Positions 42,024 through 49,556 of a DNA stretch of 64,000 nucleotides are shown here, in pieces. A model generated the notes under the pieces. It worked only from the letters and a program-made list of their open reading frames with translations. It was not told where the DNA came from and ran no database searches. The stretch spans positions 1 to 64,000 of the forward strand of contig NZ_JAUASV010000017.1 of the NCBI RefSeq assembly GCF_030345695.1, read 5' to 3'. Both the position numbers and the translations under genes were made by a program. Position 1 is the stretch's first letter; each line of letters begins with the position of its first letter. Source of the DNA: Galbitalea sp. SE-J8. GTDB taxonomy: Bacteria > Actinomycetota > Actinomycetes > Actinomycetales > Microbacteriaceae.

Positions 42024-42413
42024 TCAGATCGCGCGGACGCGGTTGTTGCGCGGGTCGTGCGTGAGCTCGACGAGTCCGAGGCGCTCGAGCAGCGGCGGCA
42101 GGTACATGCCGAACCGGCCGCGATAGCCGTTACGCTGTCCGTACCAGCCGCCGACCGGGTTCCCCGGGTCGCGGCCGAACGCCTCGACGGTGCCGGGAGC
42201 GGCATCCTTCTTCTCGTCGGCCGCGCCGAGGTCGACCCAGTCCGCCCGCTCGACGAGCCAGGCGTGCAGGTCATCGACGGCGCGGGCCAGGTAGGTGAGC
42301 TTCGTGGATCCGACCCGGCACACCAGCAGCTCGCCGTCGCGGTGCATCGTGTACGCGCTCGACCCGGGAGCGGTGGTCAGCTGCCAGGGGTCATCGGGGG
42401 TGCCGTCGGTCAT
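42024..42413 (-). CDS. Conserved hypothetical protein
   Basis: A 129-residue soluble protein that I do not recognise with confidence. It contains a beta-rich first half (YTMHRDGELLVCRVGSTKLTYL), a helix with DDLHAWLVERADWVDLG, a glycine-rich loop (GNPVGGWYGQRNGYRGRFGMYLPPLLERLGLVEL) and ends in DPRNNRVRAI. The last part looks like a winged-helix or protein-interaction element. ATG at 42413 is preferred to GTG at 42419 because of a leaderless -10 box (TACCGT, 42425-42420). It is transcribed divergently from dacB. Confidence 0.62.
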   Translation of the reverse strand: MTDGTPDDPWQLTTAPGSSAYTMHRDGELLVCRVGSTKLTYLARAVDDLHAWLVERADWVDLGAADEKKDAAPGTVEAFGRDPGNPVGGWYGQRNGYRGRFGMYLPPLLERLGLVELTHDPRNNRVRAI

Positions 42414-42471
42414 GCCCACACGGTACCGCGGCGCCGGCCCGCGCCCGGATCACGCGCCCGACGCGGCGGTG

Positions 42472-42572
42472 TCCGAAAACGAAGGAGCCTGCGCGCGATC
42501 GGGGCCGAGTCGGCCGCCGTTCGCCGCATCCGAGCCGCTTCTCCTTCGTTTTCGGGCGCCTTCGTTTTCGGG
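42472..42572. repeat. 85-bp paired inverted repeat, family A copy 2, plus extra arm
   Basis: The left arm 42472-42487 (one mismatch at its first base) and the right arm 42541-42556 enclose 53 nt. A second, 14-nt right arm (CCTTCGTTTTCGGG, 42559-42572) follows in tandem. The unit lies between divergent genes, upstream of dacB and of the small minus-strand gene, so it cannot be a terminator for either. Confidence 0.92.
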
Positions 42573-42606
42573 CGCCGCTCCCGCTCGGACCCGCTCGCGC
42601 TCGAAC

Positions 42607-42612
42607 TAGGGT
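42607..42612 (+). promoter_or_regulatory. -10 box of a leaderless dacB promoter
   Basis: TAGGGT is followed by GAACGG (6 nt) and ATG. It lies 34 bp after the extra family A arm. Confidence 0.55.
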
Positions 42613-42618
42613 GAACGG

Positions 42619-43875
42619 ATGCCGCGCCGCCCCCGCCTTCTCGCCGCGGTGCTCGCGGCACTGCTCGGGCTCGGTGCGGTCGTCGGGGGCGGGAGCGCTC
42701 CGGCCGTCGCGGCCTGCTCGATCGACGGGCTCGCGAAGGACGTGCGGCTCGCGAGCTTCAGCGGGTACGTCGTCGACGCCGACTCCGGGACGAAGCTGTT
42801 CAGCCAGCGGGGCGCGACGCCGCGGAGCACCGGCAGCATCCTGAAACTGCTCACCGGAACGGCCGCGATCGACGTGCTCGGCGCGAAGCACCGCATCGCG
42901 ACGACCGTCGTGCGCGGCACGAAGCCCGGAACGGTCGTCCTCGTCGGGGGCGGCGATCCCACGCTCAGCCGGGTCGCGAACGGGTACTACCCGGGGGCCG
43001 CGCGGCTGTCGTCGCTCGCGAGGCAGGTGCGGCAGGCGATGCGCGGCCAGCGCATCCGGAAGGTCGTCGTCGACGCGACCCTGTGGGGCGACGCCGACGC
43101 GTGGGACCGAACCTGGAAGCCCAGCGAGCGGCGCATCGGCTACCTCGGCGAGACGAGCGCGCTGCAGGTCGACGGCGACCGGAACGATCCGCGTGCGAGC
43201 GTGAGCCCGCGCGGCACGCATCCGGACACCCGGGCCGGCCGCTGGTTCGCCCGGGCGCTCGGGGTGCCGAACGCGACCGTCGTGCGGGGCACGGCTCCCG
43301 CCGGAGCGCGGCGACTCGGCGTCGTGCGGTCGGCGCCCGTCGGCGCCCTCGTGCGCTTCATGCTGCGCGCGAGCGACGGGACGATCGCCGAGTCCCTCGC
43401 GCGACTGACCTCGCTCGCCGCGGGCGGGGACGGCTCGCGGCGCTCGCTCGACCACGTCGTGACCGCGTCGCTCGCGCGGTACGGACTGCCGACGGATGAC
43501 GTGCGCGTCTACGACGGGTCGGGGCTCAGCACGAGGAACGCGGTCTCGCCGCGTTTCGTGACGCGGTTGCTGCGGGAGCTCCGCGCCGGCCCGCCTCGCC
43601 TGCGCGCCGTGTATCGCGGGCTCTCGATCGCCGGGCGCACGGGCGGCCTCGCCTCCCGGTTCACCGGCTCGTCCGCGATCGCCCGCGGGCGCGTGCTCGC
43701 GAAGACCGGATGGCTCGACACGGAGTACTCCCTCGCGGGGATCGTGCACGCCCGCGACGGCTCGACGCAGGCGTTCGCGTTCTACGCGATCGGCCCGCGG
43801 GTGCGTCCCGCCGCGAAGCGGGCGCTGGACGCGCTCGTCGCGGGGGTCTATCGCTGCGGTGCGGCGCTGTCCTGA
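42619..43875 (+). CDS. dacB: D-alanyl-D-alanine carboxypeptidase/endopeptidase (PBP4 type)
   Basis: A 418-residue exported S13 peptidase that trims or cleaves peptidoglycan stem peptides. A signal peptide (residues 1-31) precedes the fold. The catalytic SxxK is SILK in STGSILKLLTG, the second motif is SDG in RASDGTIAESLAR (Gly where Asn is usual) and the third is KTG in LAKTGWLDTEYSLAG. The same order of surrounding blocks is found in the inactive homologue at 38610, so the two form an active/inactive pair. Confidence 0.9.
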   Translation: MPRRPRLLAAVLAALLGLGAVVGGGSAPAVAACSIDGLAKDVRLASFSGYVVDADSGTKLFSQRGATPRSTGSILKLLTGTAAIDVLGAKHRIATTVVRGTKPGTVVLVGGGDPTLSRVANGYYPGAARLSSLARQVRQAMRGQRIRKVVVDATLWGDADAWDRTWKPSERRIGYLGETSALQVDGDRNDPRASVSPRGTHPDTRAGRWFARALGVPNATVVRGTAPAGARRLGVVRSAPVGALVRFMLRASDGTIAESLARLTSLAAGGDGSRRSLDHVVTASLARYGLPTDDVRVYDGSGLSTRNAVSPRFVTRLLRELRAGPPRLRAVYRGLSIAGRTGGLASRFTGSSAIARGRVLAKTGWLDTEYSLAGIVHARDGSTQAFAFYAIGPRVRPAAKRALDALVAGVYRCGAALS

Positions 43876-43882
43876 CGCGGTT

Positions 43883-43967
43883 CCCGAAAACGAAGGAGTT
43901 CGGGGCGTCCGGTGCGCGGATCCGGCCGTTTCGGCGCCGATCCGCTCGGATCTCCTTCGTTTTCGGG
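43883..43967. repeat. 85-bp paired inverted repeat, family A copy 3
   Basis: Arms at 43883-43898 and 43952-43967, spacer 53 nt. It starts 8 bp after the dacB stop, between convergent genes. The bases next to the arms (TTCGG on the left, CGGAT on the right) are those of copy 1 in reverse orientation. The spacer contains an internal hairpin GCGGATC/GATCCGC. Confidence 0.93.
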
Positions 43968-43980
43968 CGCCCCGGGTCGG

Positions 43981-44043
43981 GACGCCGGCGGTCAGGCGAC
44001 GGATGCGGCCGGACGTCGGCGGTCAGGCGACGGATGCGACCGG
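43981..44043. repeat. 31-bp tandem duplication of the rhodanese gene end
   Basis: The first copy is 43981-44011 and the second 44012-44042, with two differences. The second copy contains the last codons and stop (TCA on the plus strand) of the rhodanese gene; the first lies beyond the stop. Confidence 0.82.
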
Positions 44044-44451
44044 TGCCGTGAGCGGGTCGGGCGGCCGGCGGGTGCGGCCGGCATCCGTCACGACCGCGAG
44101 CCCCTCGCGCGCCCAGTACTCGAAACCGCCGATGAGCTCGCGCACGCTGCGATAGCCGAGGGTCGCGAGCGTGAGGGCCGCGCGGGTGCTGCCGTTGCAT
44201 CCGGGACCCCAGCAGTAGACGACGATCTCGGCGTCGAGGTCGGGGACGACCTCCGCCGCGCGCGACGCCAGCTCGGCGTTCGGCACGTGGATCGCGCCCG
44301 GGATGCGGCCCTGACGCCAGGCGTCGTGGGCCCGCACGTCGATCACGAGGGGCGCGACCCCGGTGGCGCGAGCCGCGGCGAGGTCGGACGGGTCGGTCTC
44401 GTAGGCGAGCTTGGCGGCGAAGAAGTCGGCCGCGCTGAGGGTCGTGTGCAT
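44023..44451 (-). CDS. Rhodanese-like domain protein
   Basis: A 142-residue single rhodanese domain. VAPLVIDVRAHDAWRQGRIPGAIHVPN is the first half of the fold, and VVYCWGPGCNGSTRAALTLATLGYRSVRELIGGFEYW carries the active loop with Cys in CWGPGC and a typical C-terminus. Such proteins transfer or bind sulfane sulfur. The start is uncertain: ATG 44451 has GGAGG only one base upstream. The gene diverges from Lrp, and the promoters share less than 100 bp. Confidence 0.82.
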   Translation of the reverse strand: MHTTLSAADFFAAKLAYETDPSDLAAARATGVAPLVIDVRAHDAWRQGRIPGAIHVPNAELASRAAEVVPDLDAEIVVYCWGPGCNGSTRAALTLATLGYRSVRELIGGFEYWAREGLAVVTDAGRTRRPPDPLTAPVASVA

Positions 44452-44531
44452 GCCTCCATCGAAGCGGGCGCGCGCCACGGGCAGAAGGGGCATTGCCCGG
44501 CATCGTGCGGGTTGCGCCGCCGAACGCGCGG

Positions 44532-44537
44532 TAACCT
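44532..44537 (+). promoter_or_regulatory. -10 box of a leaderless Lrp-family promoter
   Basis: TAACCT is followed by GACGCTC (7 nt) and ATG. Confidence 0.6.
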
Positions 44538-44544
44538 GACGCTC

Positions 44545-45003
44545 ATGCCGTCGAATCCGCGCCTCGATCTCGATGCCACCGATCACGCGATCATCGCGCA
44601 GCTCCAGACGGACGGACGGATGAGCGTCGCCCAGCTCGCCCGGGAGGTCTCGCTGTCGGCGAGCGCGACCGCCGAGCGCGTGCGACGGCTGACGGATGCG
44701 GGCGTCATCACGGGCTACTCGATCACCGTCGATCCCGAGGCGCTCGGCTACGCGGTCACCGCGTTCGTGCGGCTCGCGTACCCCTCGGGCAACTACAAGC
44801 CGTTCCACGACCTGGTCACGACGACGCCCGAGATCGTCGAGGCCCACCACGTCACGGGCGTGGACTGCTTCATCATCAAGGTGCACGCGCGCTCGATGCG
44901 CGACCTCGAGCGCATCACCGGTCGGCTCGCGACTCTCGGCGGCATCACGACGAGCGTCGTGTACTCGAGTCCGGTCCCGTCGCGGCACCTCGCGCCGGCC
45001 TGA
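44545..45003 (+). CDS. Lrp/AsnC-family transcriptional regulator
   Basis: A 152-residue feast/famine regulator. The N-terminal helix-turn-helix is LDATDHAIIAQLQTDGRMSVAQLAREVSLSASATAERVRRLTDAGVITGY. The C-terminal RAM domain (AFVRLAYPSGNYKPF, VVEAHHVTGVDCFIIKVHA) normally binds an amino acid. It diverges from the rhodanese gene, a likely target. The last codons of the gene (HLAPA and stop) form the first copy of a four-fold 34-bp repeat. Confidence 0.92.
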   Translation: MPSNPRLDLDATDHAIIAQLQTDGRMSVAQLAREVSLSASATAERVRRLTDAGVITGYSITVDPEALGYAVTAFVRLAYPSGNYKPFHDLVTTTPEIVEAHHVTGVDCFIIKVHARSMRDLERITGRLATLGGITTSVVYSSPVPSRHLAPA

Positions 45004-45118
45004 CCGCGGGTCAGTCCGGCACCTCGCGCCGGCCTGACCGCGGGTCAGTCCGGCACCTCGCGCCGGCCTGACCCCGGGTCAGTCCGGCAGTTCGCGCCGG
45101 CCCGACCCCGGGTCAGTC
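44983..45118. repeat. 34-bp tandem repeat x4 between convergent genes
   Basis: The unit CGGCACCTCGCGCCGGCC followed by TGACCGCGGGTCAGTC is repeated four times with exact 34-bp period (TGACC blocks at 45001, 45035, 45069 and a variant at 45103). The first unit encodes the end and stop of the Lrp gene, and the last includes the stop of the RidA gene on the other strand. Each unit has a near palindrome TGACCSCGGGTCA with a stop codon on both strands. Confidence 0.92.
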
Positions 45119-45502
45119 CGGCAGCGCCGCGATCGCCTCGATCTCGACGAGGGCGCCCGGGTTCGACGGCGCGACGCCGAGGACCGTGACGCACGTGCGC
45201 GCGGTCCACACGGCGCGGCTCGCGGCATACGCCTCGGTCGGATCGACGCCCGGGTCGAGGTAGATCGTGAGCTTGACGACGTGCTCGGGGGCGGCATCGG
45301 CGGCGGCGAGCACGGCGAGCACGTTCCGCAGGGCGCGCTCGGTCTGGGCGCCGAGTCCGCCCTCGACCAGGGCGCCGGTCTCGTCGACGCCGTTCTGGCC
45401 GCCGACGTAGAGCGTGCGGCCGGCCGGCGCGATCATGCCCTGCGGGAACGCGGGGCTCGTGAACAGCTCGGGCGGATCGATCGGGGTGGGCAGGGCGGTC
45501 AT
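45113..45502 (-). CDS. RidA-family protein
   Basis: A 129-residue RidA-like protein with the usual length for enamine/imine deaminases. Blocks seen are LYVGGQNGVDETGALVEGGLGAQTERALRNVLAVLAAADA, VVKLTIYLDPGVDPTEAYAASRAVW and GVAPSNPGALVEIEAIAALPD. The active-site Arg normally found between these two segments is not obvious. ATG at 45502 is preferred; ATG at 45511 is also in frame. It converges with the Lrp gene on the shared 34-bp repeats. Confidence 0.86.
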   Translation of the reverse strand: MTALPTPIDPPELFTSPAFPQGMIAPAGRTLYVGGQNGVDETGALVEGGLGAQTERALRNVLAVLAAADAAPEHVVKLTIYLDPGVDPTEAYAASRAVWTARTCVTVLGVAPSNPGALVEIEAIAALPD

Positions 45503-45851
45503 GGGCGGCATCCGTTCGCTCGGCGCCACCCGCCGGGGCGGCGGACGGCTGATGCCGCCGAGTCTGCTCCCCGCCCCCGACGATCGCGCGCCGCGCGCCG
45601 CACGCCGCACGCCGCACGCCGCGTCCCGCCGAGCGCGACCGGCCGAACGCGACCGGCCGAACTTGGTCGGCCGGCCGCGACCCCGCGACCCCGACGCGAC
45701 CCCGGCGCGGTTCCCCGAAAACGAAGGAGAACGGCATCCGTTCGGCCCGAAAACGCCCCCGACGGACGCCCGCTGCCCCGAACTCCTTCGTTTTCGGGAG
45801 AGCGGGAGGGCGGGAGGGCGCGAGCGCGGGAGGGCGGGAGGGCGCGCAGGG
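45503..45851. other. Gene-free interval with simple repeats and a family A element
   Basis: No credible gene is present. It holds short tandem words (GCCGCAC x3 near 45596-45620, then a duplicated GCGACCGGCCGAAC), the family A copy 4, and a GGGAGGGCG tract after it. It contains whatever promoter serves the minus-strand RidA gene; no -10 box stands out. Confidence 0.6.
45714..45798. repeat. 85-bp paired inverted repeat, family A copy 4
   Basis: Arms at 45714-45729 and 45783-45798, spacer 53 nt. The spacer itself contains CCCGAAAACG, the first ten bases of the arm, as a truncated third copy. The unit lies between two minus-strand genes. Confidence 0.93.
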
Positions 45852-47849
45852 TCAGACCAGGAGCTGGTGCTTCGCGAGCTCCGCGTAGAGCGGGGTAGAG
45901 CGCACGAGCTCCGAGTGCGTGCCGACACCGACCACGCGGCCGGCCTCGAGCACGACGATGCGGTCGGAGTCGACGACGGTCGAGAGGCGGTGCGCGATCA
46001 CGAGCAGCGTGCGATCGCTCGCGACCGCGTCGATCGCCTCGCGCATGAGCTGCTCGTTGACCCCGTCGAGCGACGACGTCGACTCGTCGAGCAGCAGGAT
46101 CGGGGGAGCCGCGAGCAGCGTCCGCGCGATCGCGAGCCGCTGGCGCTCGCCGCCGGAGAGCATGATGCCGTCCTCGCCGACCTGCGCGTCCAGGCCGAGC
46201 CCCGACCGCGACACGACGCCCGTGAGGTTCACCGCGGCGAGCACCGCGAGGCACTGCTCGTCCGTGGCCTGGGGCGCTGAGAGCAGCAGGTTGTCGCGGA
46301 TCGTGCCGGCGAGCACGGGCGCGTCCTGCTCGACGTAGCCGATCTGCGCCCGCAGTTCGTCCCGGGGGATCGAACGGATGTCGATCCCGCCGAGCCGCAC
46401 CGCGCCCGCGGTCGGATCGTAGAAGCGCTCGATGAGCGCGAGGATCGTCGACTTGCCCGCACCGGACGGGCCGACGAGTGCGACACGCTGCCCGCGCGGC
46501 ACCGTGAACGAGACGCCGTGCAGCACGCCGTCGTCCCGCTGTCCGGCCGGAACGACCTCGGGAGGCCCCTCGCTCCCGGCCTCCGCGCCGAGCTCGCGCA
46601 GCATCGCGGCCCGCTCGCTGCGGGAGAGCTCGGCGCCCGCGGCATCCGCACCGGCGGGCACGGGATAGGCGAAAGCGACGTCGTCGAACGCGATCGCCGC
46701 ATCCGTCGGCCCCGTTGCGGGCGTCTCGATCGTCGGCTGCGCGGCCGCGTCGCCCTCCGTCTCGCTCGGCAGCTCGATGATCTCCTGGATGCGGCCGACC
46801 GCGCCGAGCGCCTGGTTGACCGAGTTGAGGGCGCCGATCGCCTGGCCGAGCGGCATGATCATCATGAACAGGAACAGGATGAACGCCACGAGGCTCGCGA
46901 TCGTGATCGCGCCGCTCGCGACGCGGTAGCCGCCGACGCCGAGCACGACGAGGAACGACACCTGCATCGCGATGAACGACAGCGGCACGATGACGGCCGA
47001 GGCGCTCGCGACCTTGACGCCCGCGCGGAAGGCGCGCTCGGCATCCGCGTCGATGCTCGCGACCTCGCGGTCGGTCGCGTTCGCGGCGCGCACGGTGCGG
47101 ATGGCGCCGAGCGCGCGTTCCACGGATGACGCGAGGTCGCCGACGCGCGCCTGCTGTTCGGCGCTCGCCCGGCGCACGCGCCCGGAGAGCACGAGCACGA
47201 CCGCGACGGTGATCGCGATCACGAGCACGGTGAGCCCGAGCAGCACCGGGTCGAGGATGAGCATCGCGACGAGCGCCCCGACGAACAGCACGACCGAGCC
47301 GAGCGCATCCGTGAGCCCCTGGGTCATGACCGCGTAGAGCAGCGTCGTGTCGCTGCCGACGCGCGAGACCAGGTCGCCCGTGCGGCGCGTGTCGTACTCG
47401 ACGATCGGCAGGTGCAGCATCCGTGTCACGAGCCGCCGCCGGGCGGAGTAGACGACGCTCGTGCCCGCGCGCTGGAGCACGTAGTGCTGCACGCCGCTGA
47501 TCACGCCGCCGACGGCGACGAGCGCGACGAGCGCCCAGACCAGCCCGCCGAGACCGGCGCCGGACTGCACGTCGGCGATGACCCTCGACACGAGCACGGG
47601 CTGCAGCAGCGACATGCCCGCCGAGACAAGGCTCAGCACGAGCGCGACGACGAGCGCCGTCCGGTGCTCGAGGAGGAACGGCAGCAGCTGGCGGAAGCTC
47701 GCGCGCGGACCCTCCTGCGGCGTACGGCGGCCGAATGGCGACCGACGGCCGGCGGGTGGCGTGCGGCGCCCGGGTGGCGTGCGGCGGTCGGCGGATGCGG
47801 CACTCGCCCGGCGTGGGGAGGTGCGGGAGGATGACGCGGCGGAGCTCAT
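45852..47849 (-). CDS. ABC transporter, fused permease and ATPase (exporter type)
   Basis: A 665-residue half-transporter. An N-terminal Arg/Pro tail with repeats such as RRTPPGR precedes six membrane helices (about residues 55-340). The nucleotide-binding domain has Walker A GPSGAGKST, Q-loop region GYVEQDAPV, signature LSGGERQR, Walker B ILLLDESTSSLD and His-switch IAHRLST. It would work as a homodimer. An unusual charged insertion (about residues 405-455) lies at the start of the ATPase domain. Substrates of this multidrug-like class are not predictable. ATG at 47849 is chosen over an in-frame start 30 bp upstream. Confidence 0.9.
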   Translation of the reverse strand: MSSAASSSRTSPRRASAASADRRTPPGRRTPPAGRRSPFGRRTPQEGPRASFRQLLPFLLEHRTALVVALVLSLVSAGMSLLQPVLVSRVIADVQSGAGLGGLVWALVALVAVGGVISGVQHYVLQRAGTSVVYSARRRLVTRMLHLPIVEYDTRRTGDLVSRVGSDTTLLYAVMTQGLTDALGSVVLFVGALVAMLILDPVLLGLTVLVIAITVAVVLVLSGRVRRASAEQQARVGDLASSVERALGAIRTVRAANATDREVASIDADAERAFRAGVKVASASAVIVPLSFIAMQVSFLVVLGVGGYRVASGAITIASLVAFILFLFMMIMPLGQAIGALNSVNQALGAVGRIQEIIELPSETEGDAAAQPTIETPATGPTDAAIAFDDVAFAYPVPAGADAAGAELSRSERAAMLRELGAEAGSEGPPEVVPAGQRDDGVLHGVSFTVPRGQRVALVGPSGAGKSTILALIERFYDPTAGAVRLGGIDIRSIPRDELRAQIGYVEQDAPVLAGTIRDNLLLSAPQATDEQCLAVLAAVNLTGVVSRSGLGLDAQVGEDGIMLSGGERQRLAIARTLLAAPPILLLDESTSSLDGVNEQLMREAIDAVASDRTLLVIAHRLSTVVDSDRIVVLEAGRVVGVGTHSELVRSTPLYAELAKHQLLV

Positions 47850-47986
47850 AGCGGTATCCAGTCTGCTGGGGCGGGGCACGGCATCCGTACTCCGCGAGGA
47901 GTCATCACGCGGTCGGCTCGCGCCGGCTCGGGGCGATCGCCGGGGCGCGGCGTCAGGCGCTCGCGGCGCTCGCGGCGCGCGCGGCG

Positions 47987-48199
47987 TCAGGCCTTGCCGT
48001 AGCGCTTGTGCACGGCCTGGCGGGTGACGCCGAGCGCGGTCGCGATGATCGGCCAGCTCATGCCGAGGTTGCGGGCCTTCCGCACGAGCGCCGCCTCGTG
48101 CCGGTCGAGCTCCGCGCGCATCCGGGCCACCGCGTGCAGGGCGGCGAGCGGGTTCTCGTCGCCGGCCTCCGCGGTCAGGGTTCGCATCGCATCCGTCAT
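47987..48199 (-). CDS. Small helix-turn-helix protein
   Basis: A 70-residue protein. The N-terminal helix (NPLAALHAVARMRAELDRHEAALVRKARNLG) leads into a helix-turn-helix, MSWPIIATALGVTRQAVHKRYGK, of the resolvase/sigma-like type with the common TRQAVHKR recognition helix. Such proteins are frequent in actinobacteria and their role is unknown. ATG at 48199 is placed by an excellent leaderless promoter; the upstream extension would lie inside promoter and operator sequences. The upstream sites suggest that it represses itself. Confidence 0.78.
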   Translation of the reverse strand: MTDAMRTLTAEAGDENPLAALHAVARMRAELDRHEAALVRKARNLGMSWPIIATALGVTRQAVHKRYGKA

Positions 48200-48201
48200 G
48201 T

Positions 48202-48247
48202 GTTCAACCGTAGTTGACGGATGCCGCAGTGTCAACCCGCATTGACA
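48202..48247 (-). promoter_or_regulatory. Leaderless promoter with two overlapping operators
   Basis: On the minus strand TTGACA (48235-48230) and TACGGT (48212-48207) are separated by 17 bp, and the ATG follows 7 nt after the -10 box. Two inverted repeats cover the promoter: TGTCAACCCGCATTGACA (48230-48247, on the -35 box) and GTTCAACCGTAGTTGAC (48202-48218, on the -10 box and start). Both are built from the half-site GTCAA/TTGAC. This looks like an autoregulated switch. Confidence 0.72.
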
Positions 48248-48295
48248 GGCCGTCATCGAGCGTCACACGAGTCGCCGCCCGGCGCCGGACTTTCC

Positions 48296-48301
48296 TATTC
48301 T
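48296..48301 (+). promoter_or_regulatory. Candidate -10 box for the ABC importer operon
   Basis: TATTCT lies 85 bp before the start of the binding-protein gene, giving a leader of about 78 nt with GGAGAAAG as ribosome-binding site. It faces away from the small HTH gene, whose operators are 50-95 bp upstream of it. Confidence 0.45.
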
Positions 48302-48385
48302 CGCTGCAAGCCCGCGGCGCCTCGCTCGGCGGGCGCCCGGCATCGCAGCCCCGGCTGTCGCACAGTCGGAGAAAGAGTCCCCGCC

Positions 48386-49552
48386 ATGATCCGTCCCGCC
48401 CGCATCGCGCCGATCGCCGCACTGGCGATCACCGTCACCGCCGCCCTCGCCGGCTGCAGCCTGGCCGGTGACGGCGGCACCCCGAGCGACGCCGCCTCCG
48501 ACGGCAGCACCGTCTACTTCGGCGTCTCGTCCGCGACCACGGGCGACTACGCGGAGTACGGCAAGCAGTTCAAGGAGGCCTTCGACCTCGCGGTCGAGGA
48601 GGTCAACGCGGACGGCGGCATCGACGGCCACCCGGTCGCCCTCAAGTACGAGGACTCCCAGTCCGACCCGAAGCAGTCGGTCACGGTCGCCCAGAAGTTC
48701 GTCGACGACCCGCAGGTCATCCTCGCGTTCGGCGACTACTCGTCGTCGGCGTCCATCCCCGCGAGCCCGATCTACACGGCCGGCAAGCTCGTGCAGTACG
48801 GCTACAACAACTCGAACCCCGACTTCACCGCGAAGGGCTCCGAGTACCAGTGGTCGACCGCGATCACGACCGACGCGAACTACACCTGGACCGCCGACTA
48901 CATCAAGGACCAGGGCGTCGACTCGGTCGGCGTCGCCTACCTCAACACCTCGGACTGGGGCATCCCGGCCTACAACGCGTTCAAGGCGGAGGCCGACAAG
49001 ATCGGGCTCACGATCACCGACGCGGAGGGCGTCGACGCGACCTCCGACGACTACCGCCCCTCGCTCACCAAGGCCGTCGCGGGTGACCCCGACGCGTTCG
49101 TCGAGATCGGCTACGGCCCGGACGCCTCGAAGATCGTCACGCAACTGCGCGCGATCGGCTACGACGGCACCTTCTACGGCGGCCAGGACGAGGAGTCGTT
49201 CAACACGAACCCGGATGCCGAGGGCTCGATCATCGGCAGCGAGTTCGTCGCCGACAGCACCGACCCGGCGGTGCAGGCCTTCGTCTCGGCGTTCACCAAG
49301 AAGTACCCGGACGAGACCGGCGTGACCCTGTTCGAGGCGGGCGCCTACGACGCGCTGCACGTCGCGGTCGAGGCCGCGAAGGTCGGCGGCATCACGCGGG
49401 CGGGCATCCTCGAGGGCTTCCAGAAGCTCAAGGACGTGCCGAGCCTCGTCTACGGCACGATCACGTTCGACCCGACGACCCGCCGGGTCGCCTCGCCGAA
49501 GCTCACGCCCACGATCCTCACCGACGGGAAGTGGGCCGAGTACCAGGGCTGA
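48386..49552 (+). CDS. Branched-chain-type ABC transporter substrate-binding lipoprotein
   Basis: A 388-residue periplasmic-binding-type lipoprotein (Peripla_BP_6 family). The signal ends in a lipobox LAGC. The mature part begins VYFGVSSATTGDYAEYGKQFKEAFDLAVEEVN, the usual LivK-like first strand and helix, and continues with YEDSQSDPKQSVTVAQKFV and a C-terminal GAYDALHVAVEAA. It heads an operon with a fused permease, two ATPases and three oxidoreductase-like genes. The operon mates suggest a sulfur- or nitrogen-containing small molecule rather than leucine, but this is inference. Confidence 0.9.
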   Translation: MIRPARIAPIAALAITVTAALAGCSLAGDGGTPSDAASDGSTVYFGVSSATTGDYAEYGKQFKEAFDLAVEEVNADGGIDGHPVALKYEDSQSDPKQSVTVAQKFVDDPQVILAFGDYSSSASIPASPIYTAGKLVQYGYNNSNPDFTAKGSEYQWSTAITTDANYTWTADYIKDQGVDSVGVAYLNTSDWGIPAYNAFKAEADKIGLTITDAEGVDATSDDYRPSLTKAVAGDPDAFVEIGYGPDASKIVTQLRAIGYDGTFYGGQDEESFNTNPDAEGSIIGSEFVADSTDPAVQAFVSAFTKKYPDETGVTLFEAGAYDALHVAVEAAKVGGITRAGILEGFQKLKDVPSLVYGTITFDPTTRRVASPKLTPTILTDGKWAEYQG

Positions 49553-49556
49553 TTCC

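Noticed and set aside
43883-43967. Family A elements as ordinary Rho-independent terminators
   Set aside because: A 53-nt loop is too long, there is no T run after the right arm, and copy 2 lies between divergent promoters where no transcript ends.
44983-45118. Possible CRISPR array (regular repeats)
   Set aside because: The 34-bp units are contiguous without spacers and overlap two stop codons. No cas gene is present.
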